Shown: piece by piece, positions 19,294-28,111 of the stretch | How positions within the stretch are numbered: position 1 is the first letter of the stretch | Layout: each line of letters opens with the position of its first letter | Assembly: GCA_015069695.1 (NCBI GenBank) | Contig: JADCRZ010000043.1 | Coordinates: 1-51,637, forward strand | Length of the DNA: 51,637 nt | From: Williamsia sp. | GTDB taxonomy: Bacteria > Bacteroidota > Bacteroidia > Chitinophagales > Chitinophagaceae | Direction: 5' to 3' | Notes under the pieces: generated by a model | What the model saw: only the letters and a program-made list of their open reading frames with translations | What the model was told of the DNA's origin: nothing | Database searches by the model: none | Translations under genes and position numbers: made by a program

Positions 19294-20220
19294 ATGGACC
19301 CAAACAAACCCAAAGTAGCCACCCTGGTAGCCATTCCCAAACCGTTTACAGGAGAGACAGCCGTTCTTCAGCGGGCTGCCTGCAAGAGCTGGGCAAGCAT
19401 TCCCGGGCTGGAGGTCATCCTTGCAGGTGATGAAGAAGGCATTGCTGAAACCTGCCGGGCTTTCATGTTTCAGCATATCCGGGATGTAATGAGAACCGAG
19501 CAGGGCACGCCCAGGCTGAACGATGTTTTTACCAAGGCAAGAGAAAAAGCGACCACTCCCCTGCTCTTATATGTAAATGCAGATATTATTCTGGGCCCTG
19601 AAATTATCCGGGCTGCTCAGCACATGCCGTTTCCTGATTTTCTGCTCGCCGGAAGAAGGTATGATGTTGAACCCTGGGAGGAAGAAGCAGACGCGGATTA
19701 CAATGCCTGGCACCACTACGCGATCAATCAAGGCATCTTGCTTCCTGCCTGCAGCTCTGATTATTTTTTGCTTCCTGTAGCCTCCCGCATCTTTGTTGAC
19801 ATGCCCCCGCTGGTCGTGGGCCGGAGCGGTTGGGACAACTGGATGATGTACCGTGCCCGGGAACTTTCCATTCCCTTGATTGATGGAACAGAAGGTGTCA
19901 TCTCCATCCACCGCAAACACGGCTACAATCATATTCAAAGGAACATGGAAGACAAGCCTTACTCCTCCTGGGATGGCGTTGAATCACGTTTACAGATCGC
20001 CATCCTCGGCGAACGCCTGCTGGACCTTGGTTTTGCCACACACCGGATGGACGGGCAGCAGCAGGTGCATCCGGTGAAGAAGGGGTATAGCCGGTTGAAG
20101 CAGAAGGCTATCATCCGGCGGATCAGGGCGGTTAATGGTCCGGAAAGATTTTTCTGGCAACTGTGTAAGAAGGTTTACTATTTGTTTTCAAATGGGCAAG
20201 AAAAAGGCGCGTCTTCCTGA
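19294..20220 (+). CDS. Probable glycosyltransferase of GT-A fold
   Basis: 308 residues, probably cytosolic or peripheral. The N-terminal half has the GT-A layout: a beta strand with VATLVAIPKPF, a mixed region with VILAGDEEGI, and a hydrophobic strand ending in LLYVNADIIL, where N-A-D stands where the metal-binding DxD lies in GT2-like enzymes. A later GRSGWDNWMMYRA segment resembles the acceptor/catalytic acidic region. The C-terminal ~40 residues are basic. I cannot name a specific family or sugar, and a nucleotidyl-transferase-like or uncharacterised role is possible. It is divergent from the IMPase-like gene (85 nt) and convergent with the T9SS cargo gene at 20349, with no evident operon partner. 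Confidence 0.55.
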   Translation: MDPNKPKVATLVAIPKPFTGETAVLQRAACKSWASIPGLEVILAGDEEGIAETCRAFMFQHIRDVMRTEQGTPRLNDVFTKAREKATTPLLLYVNADIILGPEIIRAAQHMPFPDFLLAGRRYDVEPWEEEADADYNAWHHYAINQGILLPACSSDYFLLPVASRIFVDMPPLVVGRSGWDNWMMYRARELSIPLIDGTEGVISIHRKHGYNHIQRNMEDKPYSSWDGVESRLQIAILGERLLDLGFATHRMDGQQQVHPVKKGYSRLKQKAIIRRIRAVNGPERFFWQLCKKVYYLFSNGQEKGASS

Positions 20221-20348
20221 ATTGATCAGCGGCAGGCCTTTTTCGAATGGACCTTGGTTGTCAGTTTATGCGTTGCCCTGTTTCATTTACGCAGTGATGA
20301 AATTAAAGGCCCCCTGGCTGGAAGTGGTCGTGAAAACTGCAGCCCGCA

Positions 20349-21083
20349 TCAATTCTTTAAAAACTTCGAGGTAATCGTTTTTCCGTTCTGCAGATATATG
20401 TTCATGAAATACATGCCTGGTTTGAGGCTGCTTACTGAAATGTGGTTGTAATAATCTGCGTACTGCTTTTCTACCACCGACACAAGGACTGTCTTTCCTG
20501 AAACATCTGTGACTGTCAGCTTTATCATCCCGTTGTATGAACTGCTCAGCTTGATATTCAGCACATCATTGACCGGGTTGGGATACATGGCCAGTTTTTC
20601 ATTGCTGATAACCAGCTGCTCTGTGGCCGTGGCAGCACCAGCAGCAGCCTTCCCGGTAACTACCGGCTGGTTACAATCCGGAATGGGGTAATCCTGCATG
20701 GCTCTGAGAGTATAGCTGGAGAACATTCTGCCTTCAATAAGCTGAACGGCTTTCACATTCCAGCTTACTTTAGAACCGGCAACAACCGGGATAGCTGCTG
20801 TATAATTGTTGTCGAAGTCGGCCAGCATGGAAACAGCCTCCTGCAGGGGCAGTGTGCTGCCGGAAGGATCCAGGTAGGTACCGCCAATCACAAATGTCTG
20901 ACCGGCACTTCCCTTCCATTTTATCACCAGCATGTTACAGGAAGCTGATACAATCGCGGGATCGCTGGGCTTGGCCACGACCGGTGTTTCCACGGCGGCC
21001 ATGCAGCAGGAGCAGGAGCCCTGGCAAAGGCCAGTGGCATCCAGCACCAGAAAACCACAGATAAATAAAAAAAAGCTTTTCAT
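20349..21083 (-). CDS. Secreted protein with T9SS type A C-terminal sorting domain
   Basis: 244 residues. A signal peptide (about 1-20) is followed by an unusually cysteine-rich mature N-terminus (C-S-C-C within four residues), then a fibronectin-III-like beta region (about 40-150). A sorting domain occupies the last 79 residues, starting MYPNPVND at 166 and ending in a GMYFMNIYL strand and FLKN tail. That domain directs export through the Bacteroidota type IX system and, in most cases, attachment to the cell surface. It is last in the minus-strand cluster beginning at 26341, 46 nt after the lipoprotein gene, so it may be a surface partner of the RHS protein. No enzymatic motif is visible. 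Confidence 0.8.
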   Translation of the reverse strand: MKSFFLFICGFLVLDATGLCQGSCSCCMAAVETPVVAKPSDPAIVSASCNMLVIKWKGSAGQTFVIGGTYLDPSGSTLPLQEAVSMLADFDNNYTAAIPVVAGSKVSWNVKAVQLIEGRMFSSYTLRAMQDYPIPDCNQPVVTGKAAAGAATATEQLVISNEKLAMYPNPVNDVLNIKLSSSYNGMIKLTVTDVSGKTVLVSVVEKQYADYYNHISVSSLKPGMYFMNIYLQNGKTITSKFLKN

Positions 21084-21129
21084 TGAATTGTGTGTTTACA
21101 TTGTTCAAAAATCAGGTTGGACCAATTGG

Positions 21130-21642
21130 TCAGGGATTTTTATAATAAGCGGTCACTATACCTGTCCACACGCGATCAGTTTTGCTTTCGGGCGTCTCAG
21201 ACACGTGATAGATCACGAGGATTTCATCATCCTTTTGAAAAAGAAAGCCTTTTTGCCGGTTGCAGATCCAATCTCCATCCTGCATGTTCAGCAGCTTTGT
21301 TTTCTTCTGACCAACGGCCAGCTCATCATAAGCACGGAAGTTTCCGGTAAACTCCTGGTCCGGATTTCTTTCCACCAAAAAAATAGACCGGCTGCGTATC
21401 ACCACCACACGCCAGTTCCACCAGCCCCAGGAGTTATTGGTTTCCCATACTCTTATCTTATGCGGTGAAACATTTGAAACATCTACAGCAAGCATATTAT
21501 TTCCCCGGACAGTTGATACAGCAATTTTTAAGGCTGATGCCGTCATATTGTATTTATCTATTTTGGAATGGCAATTCGTAAAACTGCTGACCAAACATAT
21601 GGCAATACAAACAAGGCGCGTGAATGGATGGTCTTTTTTCAT
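21130..21642 (-). CDS. Putative lipoprotein encoded immediately after the RHS gene
   Basis: 170 residues. The N-terminus has a basic start, a hydrophobic stretch and a possible lipobox ending at Cys24 (SSFTNC), so a lipidated envelope protein is predicted. The remainder looks like a beta-sandwich: alternating hydrophobic strands, a tryptophan-rich NNSWGWWNW segment, and a C-terminal DEILVIYHV strand. The ATG at 21642 abuts the RHS stop (21643), so translation is probably coupled. In polymorphic toxin loci the gene directly after an RHS gene often encodes immunity. Here that is only a positional argument, because the RHS C-terminus shows no recognisable toxin motif. I do not recognise a named family. 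Confidence 0.6.
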   Translation of the reverse strand: MKKDHPFTRLVCIAICLVSSFTNCHSKIDKYNMTASALKIAVSTVRGNNMLAVDVSNVSPHKIRVWETNNSWGWWNWRVVVIRSRSIFLVERNPDQEFTGNFRAYDELAVGQKKTKLLNMQDGDWICNRQKGFLFQKDDEILVIYHVSETPESKTDRVWTGIVTAYYKNP

Positions 21643-24600
21643 TTACTGTCCTTCTACAACAAGCTCCTTGCTGTAATGAATTATTTTTCCGGCATCCTCA
21701 CAATCTTCCATCACAACCACAATCAGTCTGAATGTCCATATCTTACCTTTTGAGGGCGTAGGCTGATCCTCGCCTTTGTAACCGGTTTCAGAATATTGAT
21801 CCGTAGGATATTTATTCCCATTCGATCTGTGTCCATACCGTGCGTTCTCAGCAGTTCTGTCTTCATACCATGTATCAGGCTTGTTATCTGTGTCGAATCC
21901 TTTGTGGTTGGGACGTTTATTAAATTTTATCTCCTGGTGCACCTCACAGCATTTCGGATCATGCTTTTCATCTTTTTTAAATTCAGCCGACCACTTAAAT
22001 GTTACGTTTCCCTTAATCGTACCCGATTGGTCATACTCCGGCTTTTTAACAAGGCCACAGCACTTCTTCAAACCCAGCGGATCTACCCAATTTACCGGAT
22101 TATTTTCTACATACCTGTACAGGTTGACAGGATCTGCTACAAGCCCCATCATATCCGGCTGCACGAACCTTCCCAGCAGGGGCGAATACATCCGGTTGCG
22201 AAAGTCATACAAGCCCAGTTCCTGTAAGAACTCTCTTCCGGTAAACAGGAAGCGGTTGCCTGCCGCACTCGCTGCAATAGGCGAACCGCTGCTGTTTCTT
22301 ATTGTGACTGCACCAAAAACATCGTATGTATACTTCTCCGCCACATTTCCGGTAGCATCTGTAAGATGGGTCACATTTCCTAAGGCATCGTACTGATAAT
22401 AAAGTGCGGTGGATATATCTCCTGTCATCCGGTTGATGATTTCATCCAGCTGGGCACCGTGAACATATACGGCATGCAGCCCTGATGCCCTCTGTTCATC
22501 AATCAGGTCCCACTCGTCATAATACAGATAGGTGATTGTACCGTTGATGGTGCGTTTTACACAACGGTTTCTTGCGTCATAATCAAACTTCGCTGTCTGG
22601 CTGCCATCTGTTGCATTGATCAGCCTGTTCTGTGCATCATAGTTGTAGGTCGCGTTGCGGAAAGTTTTCAAATCGCCATTGTCATTGTATTTCAAAGGAT
22701 TGCCTTCTACTTTCGTGTATTGATTGCGGTTATTGACAGTGTATGCGGTTGGTGCCCCGTTGTCAATTACCTGTGTCCGGTTTCCTGTAGCATCCCAGTC
22801 GTAGTGTACTGTTCTGGCCGGATCTGATGATGAGCCACCCGGGTCCATAACGTTGTACTGAACACCGGTAACCTGGTCAGTTGCATCATACGAATAAACA
22901 TCTCCCTGCGCATTGTCCCGCTTTACATAGGTTCTTCTGTCAACGGCATCGTAGCCGTATGCAAAACGGCCGAAAGAGGCTCCTGTCTTTTGGTTGTCAA
23001 CAAGCAAGGTGTGATTGGCATCATCATAAGTGTATACTGTACCTGTTCCGTTGTATAAATCTTTTTTGATGCGGTTTCCGTTTGCATCATAGCTGTAAGA
23101 AGCTGCGGGTAACCCGTTTTCTGCTATGCCGGAAAGCTGGTTTCTGCCACTGTAGTTATACCGCACTGTGTTTCCGTCAGGATAAACAAGGGAACTTTTC
23201 AGTCCATCCTCATTATAGGTGTACCGGATTGTTCTGGGAGATGGGGAACCGGCGATGTTCTGCGTTTCGCTGGTCGGCTCATTGGCATTGTTGTAAGTAT
23301 AGGTAAGCTGGCTTACGGTGCTTAGCATGCCGAGCAGCCTGCTTGCCGGATCATATGATTTATAGATGGCGGGAGTATTGTCGCTCCATTCGGCCCTTGT
23401 TTCCCGGTTCCTGTTGTCGTACGTGTATGTTCTCACATCCCCTGCACGATTGGTATAGCTGGCGAGATTGCCGGCAGGATCGTAGGTGTAACGCTCAAAC
23501 GTACCGCCCGGATAAGACCTGCTTGTTTTGCGGTTCAACAGATCATAATCATACTTGTATACATGGTCATTGGGGTCAGTTAACTTTACCAGGTTGCCTT
23601 CGTCGTCGTATTTCATCCTTGTTACCTGGGCTTTGGGATCAATGGTCTGGACGAGCCGGTTCATCTCATCATACTGGTTCAAGGTTGTTCCTCCATCAGG
23701 CCTTGTGATAGCTGTTATGTTTCCGGCATAATCGTATGTCCATTTTGTTTGGTGGCCCAGCGGATCTGTAAAGCTTTTTTTGCGGTTTCTCTCATCGTAG
23801 GCAGTTACCCAGCTTTTCATGCGCGGATCAATCACCGTTACCATATTACCAACCACATCGTACTCATAATACGTTACAGCAGAATCTGCTGTTCCTGCAC
23901 CTGCTGTCTCGCTGGTCTTTTGCCATTCTACGTCATACGTCATCCTGGTAAGCTTGCCGCTTGGCAGGATCATGGCGGTCGGGTTTCCATTGTCGTGCGA
24001 GCAGCCGCAAACACCGCCGGGAAGATTGTACTGGTACACCGTCAGCCTGCCCAAAGGATCTTTCAAGCTGTCTCTTCTTTTGAATTCATCGTAGGACATG
24101 GTCCATGTATTGCCGATCTCGTTGATTGTATGGGTTTGGTTACCAAATTGATCATACTGGTATGTTTGGTAGCTTCCATCAGCATTGGTTGATTTGGTTA
24201 GCAAGCCTCTCTCATCATACGCGCTGAGCGTTGTGTTTCCGCGCGCGTCACGAACGGAGGCAAGCCTGTCGGCATTATCATAAGTATACTGGGTTAGATC
24301 TCCTTCCGCATCTATGAATCTCGTGCGCAAGCCCCGGCTGTCGTATACAGTTGTTTCCACGGCTCCATTCCGGAGCGTGTGTGCCGTTACCTGGCCAAAA
24401 CTGTTGTAGCTGAACTTTTCTTTTGTTCCGTCCGGGTAATCGATGCGGGTAATCCGGTGGCGGGCATCCCGGGTGTAGCTGGTAACACGGCCCAGTTCAT
24501 CCGTATGGGTTAACGTCAGGTCAAGCTCATCTCTTGTCCATTTTTGCTTTGATCCATCAGCATAGGTTATCTCCAGCAGATTACCGTAGGCCGTCCTTTT

Positions 24601-25797
24601 GTTGTAGGTGACTGTTCTTCCCAGTGCATCTGTCTCAGTTTTCAGCAAGCCCGGTCCTCCCTGGTCTGCTGATCCTTCCTCGTACGTATACTGGGTTTTC
24701 CGGGCAAGTCCGTCCGCGTATTCCCTGATCATACCAAGCAGCTCACCGGGCATAGCATAGGTCTGGATCCGGCCATTTGCATAACATACCGTTCTTTTGC
24801 CCGGTTCTGAGTACAGGGTAGCCATCACCGCTCCTGTTACTCCATTGATCTCCTGTTTTACAAAGCCCCATGCATTTGCCGTATCATACACAAAACGCAT
24901 ATTGGCATCTGTTCCGGCATACCGGGGATCGATGGCATGCTCAAGGCTGGGCCTGCTGCCTGGTTCGGTTTGGCTGTAGGTGTACGTAGCTTTGGTTCCA
25001 TCGCCATAATCTGCGCCAATCAAACGTACCCAGCTGGCTACACCATCGTTGTACACATCGTAATTATAATGCACGCTGCGCCCGTCGTTGGTAGAAACCC
25101 GGTCAACAAGATAATAGCCTGAAGCAACCTCGCGGTACGCTATCTGCAGGTAGCGGCCTGCGGGTTCTGTTACCTGCGATAAAAAGCCGTACCTGTCGTA
25201 TGTAAGCCTGTAAATATTCTGGTAATTGTCGCGAATATCCTGTAGCTGGTAATGAAAACCGGCAGAGAGGGCAAATCGCTGAAAACGGTAGCGGTGGCCG
25301 TTTTCCAGCTGAAGGTAAAAGTTGTTGCCATCCTGAAAAAGCTTTTCAGTCACGGCAGAAAGAGGCAACCACAGCGAAGGATTTGAGGTGCTTTGCGCAA
25401 AATAAGCTCCTCCCCCTTGAGGATAGTGGATAAAAAACTGCGGACGCCCCTGGTCGTTCAATCCCGCTTCCGTCATGTTGTAATTGAAGCTGCTGTTCCA
25501 GTTGCTTCCATCTCCATAAATATATTTGTAAAAAGAGCCGAAACGGCTGTTTGAATACCGCATCCATACCAGGGGAATTTCACCTGTGGTGCCCCATACT
25601 TCCAGGTCGCGGACTTCCCTGTATTCATTGCCCGTGTAAGGATTGAAAGGATCACCACTTGTAGGACAGGTACTGCATACTTTTTCGCAATTATCCGTCC
25701 CATGCGAAGCATTGTTTCCGCAGTCGGTTGTATCTGCAAAAGCCGGGATGTTCAGGGTCAGCAAGACCATCACCAGTAAGCTATAGAGTAATTTCAT
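21643..25797 (-). CDS. RHS/YD-repeat protein with signal peptide and unique C-terminal domain
   Basis: 1384 residues from the ATG at 25797. A longer frame to 25848 would overlap the upstream gene and bury the signal peptide (MKLLYSLLVMVLL...AFA). After cleavage comes a cysteine-containing segment and a DUF6531-like start (NPYTGNEYREV, LVWMRYSNSR), then about thirty YD repeats of the G-x-x-x-x-x-x-Y-x-Y-D type, expected to build a hollow beta cocoon. The RHS core motif is present (DFRNRMYSPLLGRF, YRYVENNPVNWVDPLGL). Beyond PLGL lies a ~145-residue C-terminal region with CC pairs and WYEDR and YGHR motifs that I do not recognise. No PAAR, VgrG or T6SS gene is nearby, so Sec export rather than type VI delivery is likely. 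It is flanked by a small secreted protein upstream and a lipoprotein downstream. Confidence 0.85.
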   Translation of the reverse strand: MKLLYSLLVMVLLTLNIPAFADTTDCGNNASHGTDNCEKVCSTCPTSGDPFNPYTGNEYREVRDLEVWGTTGEIPLVWMRYSNSRFGSFYKYIYGDGSNWNSSFNYNMTEAGLNDQGRPQFFIHYPQGGGAYFAQSTSNPSLWLPLSAVTEKLFQDGNNFYLQLENGHRYRFQRFALSAGFHYQLQDIRDNYQNIYRLTYDRYGFLSQVTEPAGRYLQIAYREVASGYYLVDRVSTNDGRSVHYNYDVYNDGVASWVRLIGADYGDGTKATYTYSQTEPGSRPSLEHAIDPRYAGTDANMRFVYDTANAWGFVKQEINGVTGAVMATLYSEPGKRTVCYANGRIQTYAMPGELLGMIREYADGLARKTQYTYEEGSADQGGPGLLKTETDALGRTVTYNKRTAYGNLLEITYADGSKQKWTRDELDLTLTHTDELGRVTSYTRDARHRITRIDYPDGTKEKFSYNSFGQVTAHTLRNGAVETTVYDSRGLRTRFIDAEGDLTQYTYDNADRLASVRDARGNTTLSAYDERGLLTKSTNADGSYQTYQYDQFGNQTHTINEIGNTWTMSYDEFKRRDSLKDPLGRLTVYQYNLPGGVCGCSHDNGNPTAMILPSGKLTRMTYDVEWQKTSETAGAGTADSAVTYYEYDVVGNMVTVIDPRMKSWVTAYDERNRKKSFTDPLGHQTKWTYDYAGNITAITRPDGGTTLNQYDEMNRLVQTIDPKAQVTRMKYDDEGNLVKLTDPNDHVYKYDYDLLNRKTSRSYPGGTFERYTYDPAGNLASYTNRAGDVRTYTYDNRNRETRAEWSDNTPAIYKSYDPASRLLGMLSTVSQLTYTYNNANEPTSETQNIAGSPSPRTIRYTYNEDGLKSSLVYPDGNTVRYNYSGRNQLSGIAENGLPAASYSYDANGNRIKKDLYNGTGTVYTYDDANHTLLVDNQKTGASFGRFAYGYDAVDRRTYVKRDNAQGDVYSYDATDQVTGVQYNVMDPGGSSSDPARTVHYDWDATGNRTQVIDNGAPTAYTVNNRNQYTKVEGNPLKYNDNGDLKTFRNATYNYDAQNRLINATDGSQTAKFDYDARNRCVKRTINGTITYLYYDEWDLIDEQRASGLHAVYVHGAQLDEIINRMTGDISTALYYQYDALGNVTHLTDATGNVAEKYTYDVFGAVTIRNSSGSPIAASAAGNRFLFTGREFLQELGLYDFRNRMYSPLLGRFVQPDMMGLVADPVNLYRYVENNPVNWVDPLGLKKCCGLVKKPEYDQSGTIKGNVTFKWSAEFKKDEKHDPKCCEVHQEIKFNKRPNHKGFDTDNKPDTWYEDRTAENARYGHRSNGNKYPTDQYSETGYKGEDQPTPSKGKIWTFRLIVVVMEDCEDAGKIIHYSKELVVEGQ

Positions 25798-25819
25798 ACA
25801 ACTGATTTTCTTGTGAAGA

Positions 25820-26341
25820 TTAGTTTTGGAGACTGTTTTCTTCTGCACCTACCCATAACTGCACAACTTTAGAATCGAAGCCTTTGCGCAGGATGATGCG
25901 GTAAATGCCCGCGTTTTCGGTGGTTTGAAAGCCGAAGGAAAATTTCTTCTGCTTATCGAGCTCTACCACTTTCACCCGCTTTCCATTGTCGAGTTTGCCT
26001 CCGTCAGCAACCATTACGGACACTTTTTCACCGGCCCTGCCTTCCGGATAGGACAGCTCAATCTGTACAGTTTGAGAAGGCCGGAGATGAGATACGCGGT
26101 TAAAAAAGCCTGTCTGACCAGATTTTAATTCATGGGTCCTGTCCTGCACTGCTGCAGGAAGCTTGGACCTGATACGCTCCCTCTTCACATCGTTGCCCAG
26201 GGTTATTTTACAGGTAGCAGCTTCTTCCTTTATCAGATCTTGTGCTGATGTATGCAAGGAAACCAAGTTCGCCAGCAGGATTGTGCATAGATAAAGGGCG
26301 AAAGAAACAGCACACTTTCTTTGTTCAAGTATGATCTTCAT
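25820..26341 (-). CDS. Small exported protein preceding the RHS gene
   Basis: 173 residues from the methionine at 26341 (MKIILEQRK). The frame is open to 26518, but the extra N-terminal 59 residues lack protein character and would bury the signal peptide. A hydrophobic export signal (about 9-35, ending TSAQ) is followed by a mature part of ~140 residues. The second half of that is beta-rich (SQTVQIELSYPEG, EKVSVMVADGG, KFSFGFQTTENAG, YRIILRKGF strands), suggesting one immunoglobulin-like or pre-peptidase-C-like sandwich. It stops 22 nt before the RHS start and probably heads that operon. I do not recognise a family. An accessory or surface-anchoring role for the RHS protein is inferred from position. 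Confidence 0.6.
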   Translation of the reverse strand: MKIILEQRKCAVSFALYLCTILLANLVSLHTSAQDLIKEEAATCKITLGNDVKRERIRSKLPAAVQDRTHELKSGQTGFFNRVSHLRPSQTVQIELSYPEGRAGEKVSVMVADGGKLDNGKRVKVVELDKQKKFSFGFQTTENAGIYRIILRKGFDSKVVQLWVGAEENSLQN

Positions 26342-26827
26342 TGGAAAGGGTTTAGACTTGAATGATAAAACAGCGTGTAAAGGCATGCAGATACCCGCCC
26401 GCTGTTGTTGAAAAGCAGTAACTGCACCATCGCCACAGGATGGATATAGATTTAGTAGAGGCCCCGGTCTTTGTGCTGGCTTATACGGGAGGAGAATAGG
26501 AAAACAGGCAATAAGCAATTACATGACGGGGCATGGGGTTTGGGGATAGGCTGGCAAGCATACATTCGTTTTAGAAATAAAGAAGGATGATTCTACGTCC
26601 TAGTTTAGCGCAACCAGAGGAAAGTGAAGGCCAGGCTTTTAGAAAAAAATCATTCGGACGGTAAGAGAACTTGATTGAGCAGATGAACTACAAGCAATTT
26701 ACAACAAGATGCAGGGGAATCCAAATTTTTTTGTTGCCTCCTAGAAAGGCTTTCTTGTAATCATCTTTCAAAAGAATAGACGCCTGTTCCAGGTAAATGA
26801 TTTTAATTCGTTGCAAATTTTAGTGTA
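26342..26827. other. 486-nt intergenic region, no gene seen
   Basis: Divergent spacer between the RHS cluster (minus) and the GT2 gene (plus). It holds no open frame with protein-like composition on either strand and no clear tRNA, hairpin-plus-T-tract or repeat. It must carry promoters for both flanking units, but I found no convincing TTTG / TAnnTTTG pair. The part adjacent to 26828 is A/T-rich. Confidence 0.6.
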
Positions 26828-28006
26828 TTGCAACTATCGGTGATCATCATCAGCTACAATGCAAAGTATTTTCTGGAGCAATGCCTCTATGCTGCCGTGA
26901 AAGCCTGTGCAACCATCGAAGCCGAGATCTATGTAGTCGACAACGCATCAGCCGATACAGGCATCGAATATCTTCAACCTCAATTTCCCTCCATCCATTT
27001 TATCGCAAACACCCGCAATGTTGGTTTTGCAAAAGCCAATAACCAGGCCCTGCAGATGGCAAGCGGAGAGTACATCCTCTTTCTCAATCCTGATACCATC
27101 CTCGCCGAAGACACGCTCACCACCTGCATCCGCTTTATGGAAACAGACCGGGAAGCAGGTGCCTGCGGCGTGCATATGATCGATGGCAGCGGCCGGTTTC
27201 TGCCGGAATCAAAAAGAGGCTTTCCTTCACCCCTTACCTCCTTTTATAAACTGGCTGGCTTTACGGCCTTGTTTCCCCGCTCCCCCAGGTTTGCCCGTTA
27301 TTATCTCGGCCATCTTTCTGAACAGCAGGATGGGGAAGTGGATGTGCTGGCCGGGGCTTTCTTTTTTACCCGCCGGAAAATACTGCAAAGGATTGGCGGC
27401 TTTGATGAAGCTTTTTTTATGTATGGAGAAGACATTGACCTGAGCTACCGCATCCAGCAGGCTGGTTACAAAAACTATTATCTTGCCCAAACAAGCATTA
27501 TTCACTTCAAAGGAGAAAGCACCCCGAAGCGGAGTCCCCAGGCGATCCGGCATTTTTATGGTGCAATGGATATATTCGTGAAGAAGCATTACAAAGGAAT
27601 AGAAGCAAATTTGTTTTCCCTTTTTATACAACTCCTGATCCGGCTTAAATTGGTAAGCACTAAAACCGATAAAAAGAACCGGGTCTCTAGGGCCAAAGGG
27701 ATTCCCGTCCCCACCTTGCTTGTAGGCGAACCACGAGGCTGGGAAGAGGTGCAGGCTATCTTGATCAGAAACAAGGTTCCGGAGCGGAGCATCCGTACAG
27801 TAAGTGTAAACGCCGATCTTCAGGATACCCTCTCTGAACAGTCCCCTGAGGAAATAGTCTTTTGTGAAGGCGGGGATCTTTCCTTTAAAAAGATCATTCA
27901 ATGGATGCAAACCCCGCCTGCTGCGCTGTTCAAGGTGCATGCCGCCGGCAGCAGCAGCATTGTAGGCAGTAACCAGAAAGAGGCACAGGGTGATGCACTT
28001 TCTTAA
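26828..28006 (+). CDS. GT2-family glycosyltransferase with extra C-terminal domain
   Basis: 392 residues. The start is TTG at 26828: the frame closes at 26804-26806 and no ATG or GTG lies between. The GT-A domain (about 1-270) has the usual order: SVIIISYNA strand, VVDNASADTG nucleotide-sugar motif, LFLNPDT in place of DxD, and FMYGEDIDLSYR with the catalytic ED. This resembles rhamnosyl-type transferases that act on surface polysaccharide or O-antigen. The last ~100 residues, after a basic linker, form a separate alpha/beta-looking segment (LLVGEPRGWEEVQAIL, EEIVFCEGGDLSFKKII) reminiscent of the CoA-binding-like domain of polyprenyl glycosylphosphotransferases. I infer that link by pattern only. 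It stands 105 nt before the GH3 gene. Confidence 0.82.
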   Translation: MQLSVIIISYNAKYFLEQCLYAAVKACATIEAEIYVVDNASADTGIEYLQPQFPSIHFIANTRNVGFAKANNQALQMASGEYILFLNPDTILAEDTLTTCIRFMETDREAGACGVHMIDGSGRFLPESKRGFPSPLTSFYKLAGFTALFPRSPRFARYYLGHLSEQQDGEVDVLAGAFFFTRRKILQRIGGFDEAFFMYGEDIDLSYRIQQAGYKNYYLAQTSIIHFKGESTPKRSPQAIRHFYGAMDIFVKKHYKGIEANLFSLFIQLLIRLKLVSTKTDKKNRVSRAKGIPVPTLLVGEPRGWEEVQAILIRNKVPERSIRTVSVNADLQDTLSEQSPEEIVFCEGGDLSFKKIIQWMQTPPAALFKVHAAGSSSIVGSNQKEAQGDALS

Positions 28007-28048
28007 ATGCGCGTCAAACTTCTGTAAAATTGCAAACTAATGGGTGAA

Positions 28049-28083
28049 TTGTTGTCTCTATTACCCTCAATACACTAATTTTA
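28049..28083 (+). promoter_or_regulatory. Candidate promoter for the GH3-LysE unit
   Basis: A TTG at 28052-28054 (an overlapping TTG lies at 28049) is followed after 21 nt by TAATTTTA (28076-28083), matching the TAnnTTTG consensus at 7 of 8 positions. The GH3 start codon is 28 nt further on. Read by eye in an A/T-rich spacer, so moderate chance agreement is possible. Confidence 0.3.
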
Positions 28084-28111
28084 TTGTTCTAACTAAATTG
28101 CTTTACGCCTG

